Assembly: GCF_029952445.1 (NCBI RefSeq)
Contig: NZ_JAQPPK010000033.1
Location: forward strand, 1 to 49,009
Source: Paenarthrobacter nitroguajacolicus
GTDB taxonomy: Bacteria; Actinomycetota; Actinomycetes; Actinomycetales; Micrococcaceae
Direction: 5' to 3'
Length of the DNA: 49,009 nt
The notes under the pieces are model-generated. The model was not told where the DNA came from, did not search any database, and was given only the letters and a program-made list of their open reading frames with translations. Of the stretch, positions 32,530 through 40,238 are shown piece by piece (the first letter of the stretch is position 1; each line of letters opens with the position of its first letter). A program made the position numbers and the translations under genes.

Positions 32530-32713
32530 GACAGTTACCCTTCGTCATGGGCGCTTCAAGATCATGATTGCTCCTAGCGAGTAACGATCTTGCTTCGATC
32601 CCGACATCCTGCGCCCACGAATAGCCGTCTAGGTGCCGAAAACTCCTAAACCAGGTGGCGGGCGACTCAAACTGAGTCCTGCAGTACCCAAATATGAGCA
32701 CTCATTAAAGTCC

Positions 32714-33634
32714 TCAAGGGGTCGAAAGGCACCACGAGGCCATCAAGTCGATGGCAGTGGTGAACTCGGTGAGACGCGGTCGGTTCAGGAACGCGTGGCG
32801 GGACTCAGGCAGGACGTGGCGCTCAACCTCGACCCCCGCGGCCAGAAGTTCGGCTGCGAACTGGTCACCCGAAGCGCGCATAGCGTCGCGGTCGGCGTTG
32901 ACCATGAGCGTGGGAGGGAACCCTTGGAGATCGTGCCCACCAGGAAAGGCAAACCGGTCCGTCAGAGCGGACGCCGATCCGGCATAGTTTCGGTTCACAG
33001 CATTCAGAACCCAACGGGAGTGCGTGAGTCTGCGATGGTCGCCCACTCGTCGTCGAATCTCATCCGACCGAGGGTGCACAGCATGGAAGAACCCGTACGC
33101 CAGGACAACTCCCGTCAGGTTCGGGCCCATCTCAGCGCTCCGCAATGCCGCAGCGGCAGCTAAGCACGCTCCGGCACTTGCGCCACCAAGGATCACACCT
33201 CCGGCAGACTTACCACCCACGTTCCGAAGCACAGTCAGAAGGTCTTCCATTGGCCCCGGGAAGCGCGCCCTTGGCCGAGCTCCTCCCCGCAGCGCCCAGT
33301 CCAATCCGGGAAGCGGGGCAAGCTGGTAATCGACCGAGACCACGGTTACCCCTTTATCGGCAAGGGCCGCGGCAACATCATGCGCCTCGGGCTGGTGAAT
33401 CCCGCCTGCGAAAAATCCACCCCCGTGCGCCCACACCAACGTCGGACTCGGCGCCGGCAGTTCCTGACTGGCCTCCGGGCGATACCAACGGAGTCGGACC
33501 GCGCCATCCGGACCTCCCGCCAGCGACTCGACATACCTTGGACTGCTTTCACCGTTCACCGACGCCACCACGGAATCGACCCTAGCGTTAAGTGGGATGC
33601 GCAGAGCCGCCAGCGGATGCCGCACCCTCCCCAC
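32714..33634 (-). CDS. Alpha/beta hydrolase, hormone-sensitive-lipase-type esterase
   Basis: 306 residues from a GTG at 33634. The oxyanion-hole motif HGGGFFAGG is near residue 76, and the nucleophile elbow GGASAGA (G-x-S-x-G) near residue 150; the Asp and His of the triad should be in VNADRDAMRASGDQF and LPESRHAFLNRP (His). These enzymes hydrolyse acyl esters of small or medium chains. The gene is divergent from an ArsR-type regulator, and the palindrome between them (33643-33656) could control both. Confidence 0.88.
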   Translation of the reverse strand: MGRVRHPLAALRIPLNARVDSVVASVNGESSPRYVESLAGGPDGAVRLRWYRPEASQELPAPSPTLVWAHGGGFFAGGIHQPEAHDVAAALADKGVTVVSVDYQLAPLPGLDWALRGGARPRARFPGPMEDLLTVLRNVGGKSAGGVILGGASAGACLAAAAALRSAEMGPNLTGVVLAYGFFHAVHPRSDEIRRRVGDHRRLTHSRWVLNAVNRNYAGSASALTDRFAFPGGHDLQGFPPTLMVNADRDAMRASGDQFAAELLAAGVEVERHVLPESRHAFLNRPRLTEFTTAIDLMASWCLSTP

Positions 33635-33664
33635 TTGTCATTTCGGAAATTTCCGACATATCAT
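33635..33664 (+). promoter_or_regulatory. ArsR promoter with operator between -35 and -10
   Basis: TTGTCA (33635-33640) and TATCAT (33659-33664) are 18 bp apart. The spacer contains the perfect palindrome TCGGAAATTTCCGA (33643-33656). The GTG start codon is only six bases past the -10, so the mRNA is probably leaderless. The operator would block RNA polymerase and may also control the divergent esterase gene. Confidence 0.7.
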
Positions 33665-33670
33665 CAATCC

Positions 33671-33988
33671 GTGCCTACCGACGTCTTCGGCGCCCTCGCG
33701 AACCCTTCGCGGCGGACCATCCTCGACACCCTTCTCGCCGGTCCCCTTACCGCGGGCGAACTGACGGGTCGATTGGAACTCAGCCGCTCATCGGCGTCGG
33801 AACATCTGACCGTCCTCAAAGAGGCGGGCCTGATCCGCGAGGAACGGCAGGGTCGACACAGGATCTACCACTTGCAAGCCGCGGGACTCAAAGAGATCAG
33901 CGGCTGGCTGAAGCACTACGAGCAATATTGGAACCAGAGGCTCGATGCCCTGGCCGAGCTACTGGATGAGGAAAACACCCATGACTGA
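33671..33988 (+). CDS. ArsR-family winged-helix regulator
   Basis: 105 residues from the GTG at 33671; the open frame extends upstream to 33380 but runs antisense to the esterase. The winged helix covers DVFGALANPSRRTILDTLLAGPLTAGELTGRLELSRSSASEHLTVLKEAGLI, with the recognition helix SRSSASEHLTVLKEAG and wing RQGRHRIYHL. No metal-binding cysteine pair is present, so a non-metal ligand is likely. The stop overlaps the next gene (SRPBCC) by 8 bp. This ArsR-SRPBCC pairing recurs at 45664-46059. Confidence 0.9.
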   Translation: MPTDVFGALANPSRRTILDTLLAGPLTAGELTGRLELSRSSASEHLTVLKEAGLIREERQGRHRIYHLQAAGLKEISGWLKHYEQYWNQRLDALAELLDEENTHD

Positions 33989-34388
33989 GAACGCGATCCG
34001 CCTCGAGCGCACCTTCACCCACCCCAAAGAATCAGTGTGGGCCGCCCTCACGACGCCGGAACTCCTCGCCCGCTGGTGGGCGCCCGGCGACATCGCACCC
34101 GTGGTCGGCCACCGCTTCACCATGGACATGGGCGGCTGGGGCCAGCAGCAATGCGAAGTCACCGCCGTCGACCCCGGCGAATCCATCACTTTCGTCTTCG
34201 CCGAAGGCGTTCTGGACACCACCATCACGTGGACCCTTGAAACGGTCGACGCCGGGACAACACTCCACTTCGAACACGCCGGCTTCAACCTGGACTCGCC
34301 CATGGGACGCCAGGCCATCGAAGGCATGGGCAACGGCTGGCCCGGCCTCCTCGCCCGCATCGACCAGGTCCTGGTCAGCGTCAGCTGA
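33981..34388 (+). CDS. SRPBCC protein, AHSA1 (activator of Hsp90 ATPase-like) type
   Basis: 135 residues from the ATG at 33981 (MTENAIRLERTF), which lies inside the last codons of the ArsR gene. IRLERTFTHPKESVWAALTTPELLARWWAPGD is the canonical AHSA1-type start; the C-terminal helix GNGWPGLLARIDQVL is also typical. The ligand is unknown. It forms an operon with the ArsR gene under the operator at 33643-33656. An internally deleted duplicate of this gene lies at 35465-35565. Confidence 0.9.
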   Translation: MTENAIRLERTFTHPKESVWAALTTPELLARWWAPGDIAPVVGHRFTMDMGGWGQQQCEVTAVDPGESITFVFAEGVLDTTITWTLETVDAGTTLHFEHAGFNLDSPMGRQAIEGMGNGWPGLLARIDQVLVSVS

Positions 34389-34495
34389 GCTGTCGGCCCA
34401 CAGGACACCGCCGCACACCCCTAACAAAAGCCACTGGACTGGACTAGGCTCCGGTGCATCGCGTGATGACTATGTTGCTAATGGGGGTAACAGTG

Positions 34496-35410
34496 ATGTT
34501 CAAATCAGAATCGGCCACGAATTCATGCCGGAAAGCGCAAAAGAAGATGCGCCCACTAGTAGCCGCGGCAACGGCCGTGGCCCTACTAATTGGGCCAGTC
34601 GCACTTCCGGCCCGCGCCGACCAAAGTGGCAGCCGCGCATTTAACAATTGGGACCGCGTCGATATAAATACCAGCTACTTTGACGACGTACTTGCCAGGG
34701 ATGCAGCGGGCGATCTCTGGATCTATCCTGGCGACGGAAAGGGCGGATGGAGGCCCCGCCTTAAAATGGGCCAGGGCTGGAACACCATGACGGCCATCAT
34801 CGGGGCTGGGAAGTTCCAGAGTGAATTCACCGATGATCTTCTGGCGCGGGACATCACTGGGGATTTGTGGCTCTACCCCGGTACCGGTTTCGGGCAGCTC
34901 AAGCCCCGGACAAAAGTTGGCACAGGTTGGAATGCCATGACCGCCATCATGGGCCCCGGAGACTTCGACGGCGACTATTGCGCCGACGTCATCGCCCGCG
35001 ATGTGGAAGGGCGGCTTTGGTTGTATCCGGGCGACCACCAAGGTGGCTGGCACCCTCGCGTCCAGATCGGCGAAGGCTGGAATGTCATGACAGCGCTCAT
35101 CGGTCGCGGCGACTACAACGAGGACGGCAAACGCGACGTTATGGCCCGCGACACCGGCGGACGGCTGTGGCTATACCCCGGCGACGGCAAGGGTGGTTGG
35201 CTGCCCCGCATGCAGGTGGGCGAAGGCTGGAACGCCATGACGGCCATCATCGCAACCGGCAGATTCGACGGCAACTACCCAGGCTACTCACAGATCATCG
35301 CGCGCGACGCCAACGGAGACCTCTGGCTCTACCCCGGCGTCGGCAGCCGCCATCTCGAACCAAGGAAGAAGATCGGGGAAGGCTGGAACGCCATGACTGC
35401 GCTGGTCTGA
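34496..35410 (+). CDS. Secreted FG-GAP-like repeat protein, paralogue of the 8.3-kb propeller gene
   Basis: 304 residues from the ATG at 34496, eight bases after GGGGG. A signal peptide (MRPLVAAATAVALLIGPVALP) precedes a probable cleavage at ARA-D. Five repeats follow, each about 48 residues: LARD..GDLWIYPGDGKGGW.PR...GQGWN.MTAI, with Asp-rich turns (GDFDGDY, GDYNEDGKRD) suited to calcium binding, as in FG-GAP/VCBS propellers. It lacks the YVTN half of the paralogue at 8348-10240. It lies between an intact SRPBCC gene and its truncated duplicate. Confidence 0.85.
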   Translation: MFKSESATNSCRKAQKKMRPLVAAATAVALLIGPVALPARADQSGSRAFNNWDRVDINTSYFDDVLARDAAGDLWIYPGDGKGGWRPRLKMGQGWNTMTAIIGAGKFQSEFTDDLLARDITGDLWLYPGTGFGQLKPRTKVGTGWNAMTAIMGPGDFDGDYCADVIARDVEGRLWLYPGDHQGGWHPRVQIGEGWNVMTALIGRGDYNEDGKRDVMARDTGGRLWLYPGDGKGGWLPRMQVGEGWNAMTAIIATGRFDGNYPGYSQIIARDANGDLWLYPGVGSRHLEPRKKIGEGWNAMTALV

Positions 35411-35464
35411 CTTTACCGAGGCGCCACGGTGAGGTTGGGAGGCCTAGCGTTGCGCGGCTCTCCG

Positions 35465-35565
35465 GTGGTTGGCCACCGCTTCACCATGGACATGGGCACC
35501 GGCTGGCCCGGCCTCCTCGCCCGCATTGGCCAGGTCCTGGTCAGTGTCAGCGGAGCTTTCGGCAC
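35465..35565 (+). pseudogene. Internally deleted duplicate of the SRPBCC gene
   Basis: VVGHRFTMDMG followed in frame by TGWPGLLARIGQVLVSVS is encoded here. In the intact gene (33981-34388) the same two blocks are about 200 bp apart, so a central part is missing. The similarity runs on into the 3' flank (GGAGCTTTCGGCAC against TGAGCTGTCGGCCC). It lacks a start and stop of its own in register. Confidence 0.8.
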
Positions 35566-35577
35566 TAAAGCCAGCTT

Positions 35578-35612
35578 CCGCCGTCGTGCTTTCAATTAAC
35601 GCACGACGGCGG
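35578..35612. terminator. Hairpin with CCGCCGTCGTGC arms
   Basis: CCGCCGTCGTGC (35578-35589) and GCACGACGGCGG (35601-35612) are perfectly complementary. It ends the FG-GAP/SRPBCC-relic stretch. A half-copy lies at 35983 and a related hairpin after the agmatine deiminase gene at 42939. Confidence 0.7.
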
Positions 35613-35694
35613 CGGGCCGGCTTGGTCTCGCCGCGCGGATTCGCGGCGCTACCGGGGTGCTACATTGACGGGACATCTGGTCGAGGGGGACGGC

Positions 35695-35934
35695 ATGGAA
35701 GTTTGGCAATGGATCTTGGTGCTGTTGGCGGCAGCGGCAGCAGTCTTTGTTATGGGCTCCATTATCTGGGCAATGTTCGATGTGCTCAGGGAGGTGCGCC
35801 TCGACCAAACAGCCCGGGTTCTGTGGGTGCTGCTTTTGTTTGCGGTTCCGTTGCTCGGGCTCCTGGCATGGCTCTACGCAAAGCCCCGGCTTGCGGATTC
35901 GAGTGACATCCTTCGGCTACGGAAGACGCTTTAG
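35695..35934 (+). CDS. PLDc_N-type small membrane protein
   Basis: 79 residues from the ATG at 35695 with RBS GAGGGGG. Two membrane segments (WILVLLAAAAAVFVMGSIIWA and VLWVLLLFAVPLLGLLAWLY) flank a short loop; this is the phospholipase_D-nuclease N-terminal (PLDc_N) arrangement, in which ARVLWVLLLFAVPLLGLLAWLY is the hallmark. The family is an uncharacterised membrane domain. The gene sits between two direct repeats (35553-35600 and 35957-36004). Confidence 0.8.
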   Translation: MEVWQWILVLLAAAAAVFVMGSIIWAMFDVLREVRLDQTARVLWVLLLFAVPLLGLLAWLYAKPRLADSSDILRLRKTL

Positions 35935-35956
35935 CTTTGGTGAGCGTGGCCTTGAT

Positions 35957-36004
35957 GAGCTTTCGGCACAATAGCCAGTTGCCGCCGTCGTGCTTTCAAG
36001 TTGG
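35957..36004. repeat. Second copy of a 48-bp direct repeat flanking the PLDc_N gene
   Basis: GAGCTTTCGGCAC...GCCAG...GCCGCCGTCGTGCTTTCAA matches 35553-35600 with about five substitutions; the copies are 404 bp apart. The right arm of the hairpin is degraded in this copy (GCGACGACC). Confidence 0.7.
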
Positions 36005-36061
36005 CGACGACCGAGCGGTTGCCAACAGTCAGCCTGAACGTCGTCGCGGGATGCGCGAATA

Positions 36062-37135
36062 ATGGCTGACGTTGAGTTTCTGCTCGGGGGTCCCCGCGGC
36101 CGCCGCCTTTCCCTGGAGCTTGCGATGGACGCGGACCCGGTCATCCGTGCGGCCGTGATGCAGGTGGCTTATGACCTGGATCCCGGGGCTGGACGGTCCA
36201 GGGTCATCCTCACGCTCAGCGGTTCGCCGGACGGCGAACCCGCCTCTGTCCCGGCTCGTCCGACTGTCGCCGAAGTAGCTGCCGGCATCGCCGCGCTGGA
36301 CTTGGGGACTGTTGATCCCGACCGGGTGCGGTATGCCTTGCAGCGAAGCGTGGACACGGCAAGATACTGGCAGGACCCCGACGGTGAAGACGTTCTCGCC
36401 GCCACCGATGAGGTTGCCGCGGCGTTGGCGCATGTCGCTGCGAGCTTGCTGGAATCGCCTGCAACGCAGTGGTGGCGCCAAGGCTGCGGGCCCGGACAAT
36501 GGGCCATCGACTGGCGACCTGCGAACGACGCTGCGCCACTCCCCCGGAACCCGCAAACAACCCTGGCCGAATGGGGCCGCAAGGAGCGTTTGGAAGAAGT
36601 CCGTGCTGAGCGGGAACGCCCCAAAGACCCTCGAGCAAATTTAAGCGGGGAATGGTGGTCCATCCCCCATGGACTCGTGCAAACCGTGCAGCGCATTCCC
36701 GAGGGACTCAGCCTTGTGGAAGATTCCCTCGGTTGGGAGGACGCCACCGCCATTCCCGTCACTGGAACGGGCCGAATCCTGGAAATCCGGACGGCCGAGG
36801 ACTGGACGGCTCTATGCCGGGCATTCCCGTTGGAATCAACAGCGTCCCGCAGGCACGACTGGTTCCGCACCACGGGGCGTCACGGTCGTTGGCTCATCCC
36901 GGACTGGGAGCTGGCCGCCTCGGAATGGGACGCGGTGCACCTTACGGTCAGCGGCTACCTCAACGCGGCAGGTCGCGCCCTCCGCGTTGACCAAGACACC
37001 GCAACCGTCATCGCGGGTTGGGACCCGGGCAGCACCATCTGGATCACGGATGTGGCCCGGGAATCCGAACAGCCTCGACAGTTCTGGCACCGGCCCGCAA
37101 ACGAGGACGACTGGACACAAATCCACGGAGGCTAG
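36062..37135 (+). CDS. Large hypothetical protein
   Basis: 357 residues, soluble, Trp- and Arg-rich with balanced composition and strong GC3 bias, so it is very likely real. Features include a start MADVEFLLGGPRGRRLSLELAMD, a Trp-rich middle (WWRQGCGPGQWAIDWRP) and a C-terminal half with repeated aromatic/acidic turns (WELAASEWDAVHLTVSGYLNAAGRALRVDQ). I do not recognise a family. It is followed by another hypothetical gene on the same strand. Confidence 0.75.
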   Translation: MADVEFLLGGPRGRRLSLELAMDADPVIRAAVMQVAYDLDPGAGRSRVILTLSGSPDGEPASVPARPTVAEVAAGIAALDLGTVDPDRVRYALQRSVDTARYWQDPDGEDVLAATDEVAAALAHVAASLLESPATQWWRQGCGPGQWAIDWRPANDAAPLPRNPQTTLAEWGRKERLEEVRAERERPKDPRANLSGEWWSIPHGLVQTVQRIPEGLSLVEDSLGWEDATAIPVTGTGRILEIRTAEDWTALCRAFPLESTASRRHDWFRTTGRHGRWLIPDWELAASEWDAVHLTVSGYLNAAGRALRVDQDTATVIAGWDPGSTIWITDVARESEQPRQFWHRPANEDDWTQIHGG

Positions 37136-37179
37136 GCGATTTCCCGCAGATGACTCCAGGAAGGTGGAGAATCGCGGGT

Positions 37180-37707
37180 ATGGGTGGATCCATGTACCAA
37201 GCGGCGAACGAAGATCCGGAACTGGGCGCCGTCCGCCGACGAAGGGCCTGGCTTGCCAAGGAGTTTGGCCAGTTCGCGTCCGGCTTCTCGCATGCTGCGT
37301 CCGGCCCTCTCTCCGTCTCCGGGCCATCGCAGGTCGAAGCGGGACTGCGTGTGGTGGCTCGCTTCGAGCACCCGCCCGTTGAGGGTGAACCCCGACTTCC
37401 GGCACAATGTCTGATCACTCTCAAGCCCACGCCGGGACCACCACTGCACACGTCCAGTCTCGTGAACCTCCTGGCCAAGGAGCTGGCCCAGTTTGCGCTT
37501 GGTCAAATGGTTGCCAAGGATCCGGCAGACCTACTCGGGTCGCTGACTGGTGTCAGTGCGCAGGCATCAACAATCGGCATCAACGGCCTCAGTACCGAGG
37601 TGTGGAGTCTTGAAATTCCTGAAGTTCGCGGCATTGTTACTGGTTCCCGGGATCGTATTACATGTGGCTCGCTACTGAAGCCCCGGCAATGCCCCAGGTC
37701 TTGGTGA
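37180..37707 (+). CDS. Hypothetical protein
   Basis: 175 residues from the ATG at 37180 (MGGSMYQAANED); the frame upstream is open but overlaps the previous gene. Soluble with no membrane segment. The sequence (AWLAKEFGQFASGFSHAASGPLSVSG, then LLAKELAQFALGQMVAKDPADLLGSLTG) is repetitive in helix-forming segments. No family recognised. It follows the 357-aa gene by 44 bp. Confidence 0.65.
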   Translation: MGGSMYQAANEDPELGAVRRRRAWLAKEFGQFASGFSHAASGPLSVSGPSQVEAGLRVVARFEHPPVEGEPRLPAQCLITLKPTPGPPLHTSSLVNLLAKELAQFALGQMVAKDPADLLGSLTGVSAQASTIGINGLSTEVWSLEIPEVRGIVTGSRDRITCGSLLKPRQCPRSW

Positions 37708-37808
37708 CCGAAGATTTTGGCTCATACCTTCGGACGCTACTCAGTACATAAGGCCGTCAGCGCCCAAAGCCGCGCCACGCCGTCGTACGCGTCCCGAAGT
37801 GCGTGCCC

Positions 37809-38114
37809 TCAGCCGCCCGCAATGTCCCGCAGCGTCTGCAGGTGTGCTGACCACACCGCACGCCCAGCCGCAGTCAGGCTGGCCGACGTCCGTGGCATCT
37901 TCCCCGCAAAACTCTTCTTGATCTTCACGTACTCAGCCTTCTCAAGGATGGCCAGCTGCTTACTCAAAACCGAATCACTGACCTGGATGGCATCCCGCAA
38001 GTCCTTGAAGTCCAGCGACTCGGCCCTTGCGAGCGCGGCCATGATGGAGAAGCGAACCGGAGAGTGGACCAGTTCGTTGAGCTTGTGGCGCGGGTGTTCC
38101 GCCGGCATGCTCAT
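37809..38114 (-). CDS. Winged-helix DNA-binding regulator (transcriptional regulator of the PF13601 type)
   Basis: 101 residues from the ATG at 38114; longer frames upstream are out of register with the adjacent membrane gene. RFSIMAALARAESLDFKDLRDAIQVSDSVLSKQLAILEKAEYVKIKKSFAGKMPRTSASLTAAGRAVWSAHL is a winged helix typical of small MarR/PadR-like regulators of the PF13601 type. ATGA overlap with the upstream membrane gene puts both in one transcript. Direct repeats over the promoter at 38599-38629 are the likely operator. Confidence 0.85.
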   Translation of the reverse strand: MSMPAEHPRHKLNELVHSPVRFSIMAALARAESLDFKDLRDAIQVSDSVLSKQLAILEKAEYVKIKKSFAGKMPRTSASLTAAGRAVWSAHLQTLRDIAGG

Positions 38115-38554
38115 GCGCGCAGCTCGCGGAAGGCTGCGGCCAAGCCCACCACACCCAGCGCGATGCCCGCGGGAAGGTAGAACCACAGGTTCCCGTCCCG
38201 GAAGAAGATGGCTCCCACAGTCAGGGCCACCACATAGAGCGCAAAGTAGGCGAAGAGGGACGTCAGGAACCGCTTGGTGAAACCGGCCTTCGTGGACTTT
38301 TGAAACATCGGCCAGATGGACGCGGTGATGGCGGCCCACGCCCCGACTGAGCAGGCGAGCAGCGCGGCGCCATACCCGGTGACCAGGACGATGTGCATCC
38401 CGATCATCAACAGCGAGCCGATGATGGCCAGGCTGGTGAACATGGCGGCAACGGGCCATGCCGCCGCGTTGGTCGATGTGGCCCCGAGTGACTCGGCCCT
38501 TGCCAGCAATTCCCGCGCTTCCGCGGCGGTCAGGCCGCCTGTTGACTCGCTCAT
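38111..38554 (-). CDS. Four-TM membrane protein, cotranscribed with a winged-helix regulator
   Basis: 147 residues from the ATG at 38554, preceded by TTTGGGGG; an ATG four codons upstream (38566) is less well placed. Four hydrophobic segments (around residues 35-60, 66-85, 98-118 and 122-142) and a soluble start (GLTAAEARELLARAESLG). No family is recognised. Pairing of a small membrane protein with a winged-helix repressor suggests a sensing or transport role. Confidence 0.78.
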   Translation of the reverse strand: MSESTGGLTAAEARELLARAESLGATSTNAAAWPVAAMFTSLAIIGSLLMIGMHIVLVTGYGAALLACSVGAWAAITASIWPMFQKSTKAGFTKRFLTSLFAYFALYVVALTVGAIFFRDGNLWFYLPAGIALGVVGLAAAFRELRA

Positions 38555-38589
38555 GATTTCCCCCAAATAGATTTATGTTCGATAACGCC

Positions 38590-38629
38590 ACACTAAGAAA
38601 GTACTTTCCAAAGTGTCAAGTACTTTCCA
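38590..38629 (-). promoter_or_regulatory. Promoter with duplicated operator for the membrane/wHTH operon
   Basis: On the minus strand TTGACA (38614-38619) and TAGTGT (38590-38595) are 18 bp apart. AAGTACTTTCC occurs twice on the plus strand (38599-38609 and 38618-38628), 19 bp apart, and GAAAGTACTTTC around the first copy is a perfect palindrome. The repeats straddle the -35, so binding would repress transcription. Confidence 0.7.
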
Positions 38630-38651
38630 CAAGAAGCCACACAATGCCGTC

Positions 38652-38680
38652 TTGACTGAAATTTCAGTCAGGAATACAGT
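38652..38680 (+). promoter_or_regulatory. Promoter and operator of the agmatine operon
   Basis: TTGACT (38652-38657) and TACAGT (38675-38680) with a 17-bp spacer. The perfect palindrome TGACTGAAATTTCAGTCA (38653-38670) covers the -35 and half the spacer. It is the likely site of the TetR regulator encoded in the operon. Confidence 0.75.
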
Positions 38681-38723
38681 TGTCACAATCGCATCACGTG
38701 ATGCAGCTCACGAAAGGCTTGCC

Positions 38724-40238
38724 ATGATCAGCACGCGCATTCGCAAAGACGCGGATTCCGCCGGTGCAGCATCCGCGCACAAGGACCGCTTTGGCCGCAT
38801 TGAGTCGGCCGGAATCGAGTACATTCCCGACGACCAACGCACCTCCCGCCCTAGGAACCTCTTCACGGTGTTCTTCGGCGGCAACTTTGCTTTTTCTGTC
38901 ATCGTCTTCGGCTGGCTTCCCATCACCTTCGGCCTGGACTTCGTGGGGGCAGCCACGGCCAGCCTCACCGGGCTCGTGGTGGGAACAGCCCTCATCGCCC
39001 CCATGGCCCTGCTCGGGCCGAGGACCGGAACCAACAACACGGTTTCAAGCGCCGCTCATTTCGGCACGCGCGGACGGTTGATCGGTTCGGGCCTGACTCT
39101 CTTGTTCGCCCTTGCCTACGCTGCCATTGCGGTCTGGACCTCGGGCGACGCACTGGTCGCCGCAGCTGAGCGGTTGCTGGGGGTACCCGTTGACGGCACC
39201 ACCTTGGCAATCGGCTACGCCGTGATCTCCGTCGAGATCGTTTTGGTCGCCCTCTTTGGACACGGCACCGTGGTGGCGATGCAAAAATTCGTGGCGCCCG
39301 TCGTCGGCATTCTGCTGCTCCTCGGCGTCGTCGCTTTTGCTCCTACTTTCAGCCCCACTACCGTTCACAGCGATTTCCTTCTGGGGGATTTCTGGCCCAC
39401 GTGGATACTGTCCGCCGTCATTTCCGTGGGAGGGCCGTTGTCCTACGCCCCGACGCTGGGCGACTACAGCCGGCGAATCTCCCGGAAGCTCCACTCCGAC
39501 CGTTCCGTCGTCGCTGCCACCTGCCTTGGCGTGTTCCTGGGCCTGTTTGTCACAGCGCTTTTCGGCGCTTTCACGGCGTCGGCCATCCCCGAACTCGGCG
39601 GTTCCTACGTCGCGGACCTGGTTAGGTCAGCCCCAGCCTGGTATCTGCTGCCGATCCTCGTCATCGCGTTGGCGGGCGGTCTTGGCCAAGGTGTGCTAAA
39701 CCTCTACGCCAGCGGCCTGGACCTCGAAGCTCTCTTCCCGCGCCTGCGCCGAATCCACACCACGCTCATCACGTCGGTGATCGCCGTCGGATTGCTCTAC
39801 CTGGGTGTCTTCGTCTTCAACGCCGTGGACTCCATCACCGCAATGACGTTGGTGCTCAATGGCTTCGCCGGTCCGTGGGTGGCCATCAATGTTCTTGGGT
39901 TCCTGTTGGTTCGTCGCGGCACGTACCACGCAAGAGACCTCCAACTGTTCCGTGCCAACGGCCCTCGCGGCAGGTACTGGTTCAGTAGCGGCTGGAATCT
40001 TCGCGCCGTCATTCCCTGGGCCATCGGATCCGTTTTCGGACTGCTGGCAACTGACACCTCCCTGTACACCGGACCACTCTCCCAGCTCGCCGGAGGCATC
40101 GACCTCAGCTTTATCGGGTCCACCCTCATCGGAGCGGCAGGCTACCTCCTCGCCCAACGGATTTGGCCGGAACCTGCCGCTGCCACCGAGATCGCACAGG
40201 CAGGGGGTGAGCACGTATTACTGTCAAACCATGAGTGA
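38724..40238 (+). CDS. NCS1-family (cytosine/purine permease type) transporter
   Basis: 504 residues from the ATG at 38724 (RBS GAAAGG); an upstream extension to 38613 crosses the operator. About 12 membrane segments. The N-terminal motif IEYIPDDQRTSRPRNLFTVFFGGNFAFSV is characteristic of NCS1 transporters, followed by GLVVGTALIAPMALLGPRTG and NTVSSAAHFG. Family members carry purines, pyrimidines, hydantoins or allantoin. Its place before agmatine-degrading genes suggests uptake of agmatine or a related guanidino compound; that is inference. The last codons overlap the TetR gene. Confidence 0.88.
   Translation: MISTRIRKDADSAGAASAHKDRFGRIESAGIEYIPDDQRTSRPRNLFTVFFGGNFAFSVIVFGWLPITFGLDFVGAATASLTGLVVGTALIAPMALLGPRTGTNNTVSSAAHFGTRGRLIGSGLTLLFALAYAAIAVWTSGDALVAAAERLLGVPVDGTTLAIGYAVISVEIVLVALFGHGTVVAMQKFVAPVVGILLLLGVVAFAPTFSPTTVHSDFLLGDFWPTWILSAVISVGGPLSYAPTLGDYSRRISRKLHSDRSVVAATCLGVFLGLFVTALFGAFTASAIPELGGSYVADLVRSAPAWYLLPILVIALAGGLGQGVLNLYASGLDLEALFPRLRRIHTTLITSVIAVGLLYLGVFVFNAVDSITAMTLVLNGFAGPWVAINVLGFLLVRRGTYHARDLQLFRANGPRGRYWFSSGWNLRAVIPWAIGSVFGLLATDTSLYTGPLSQLAGGIDLSFIGSTLIGAAGYLLAQRIWPEPAAATEIAQAGGEHVLLSNHE

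Noticed and set aside
38112..38591. N-terminal extension of the winged-helix regulator
   Set aside because: The upstream part lies in another frame of the membrane-protein gene; the ATG at 38114 gives the expected length and an ATGA overlap.
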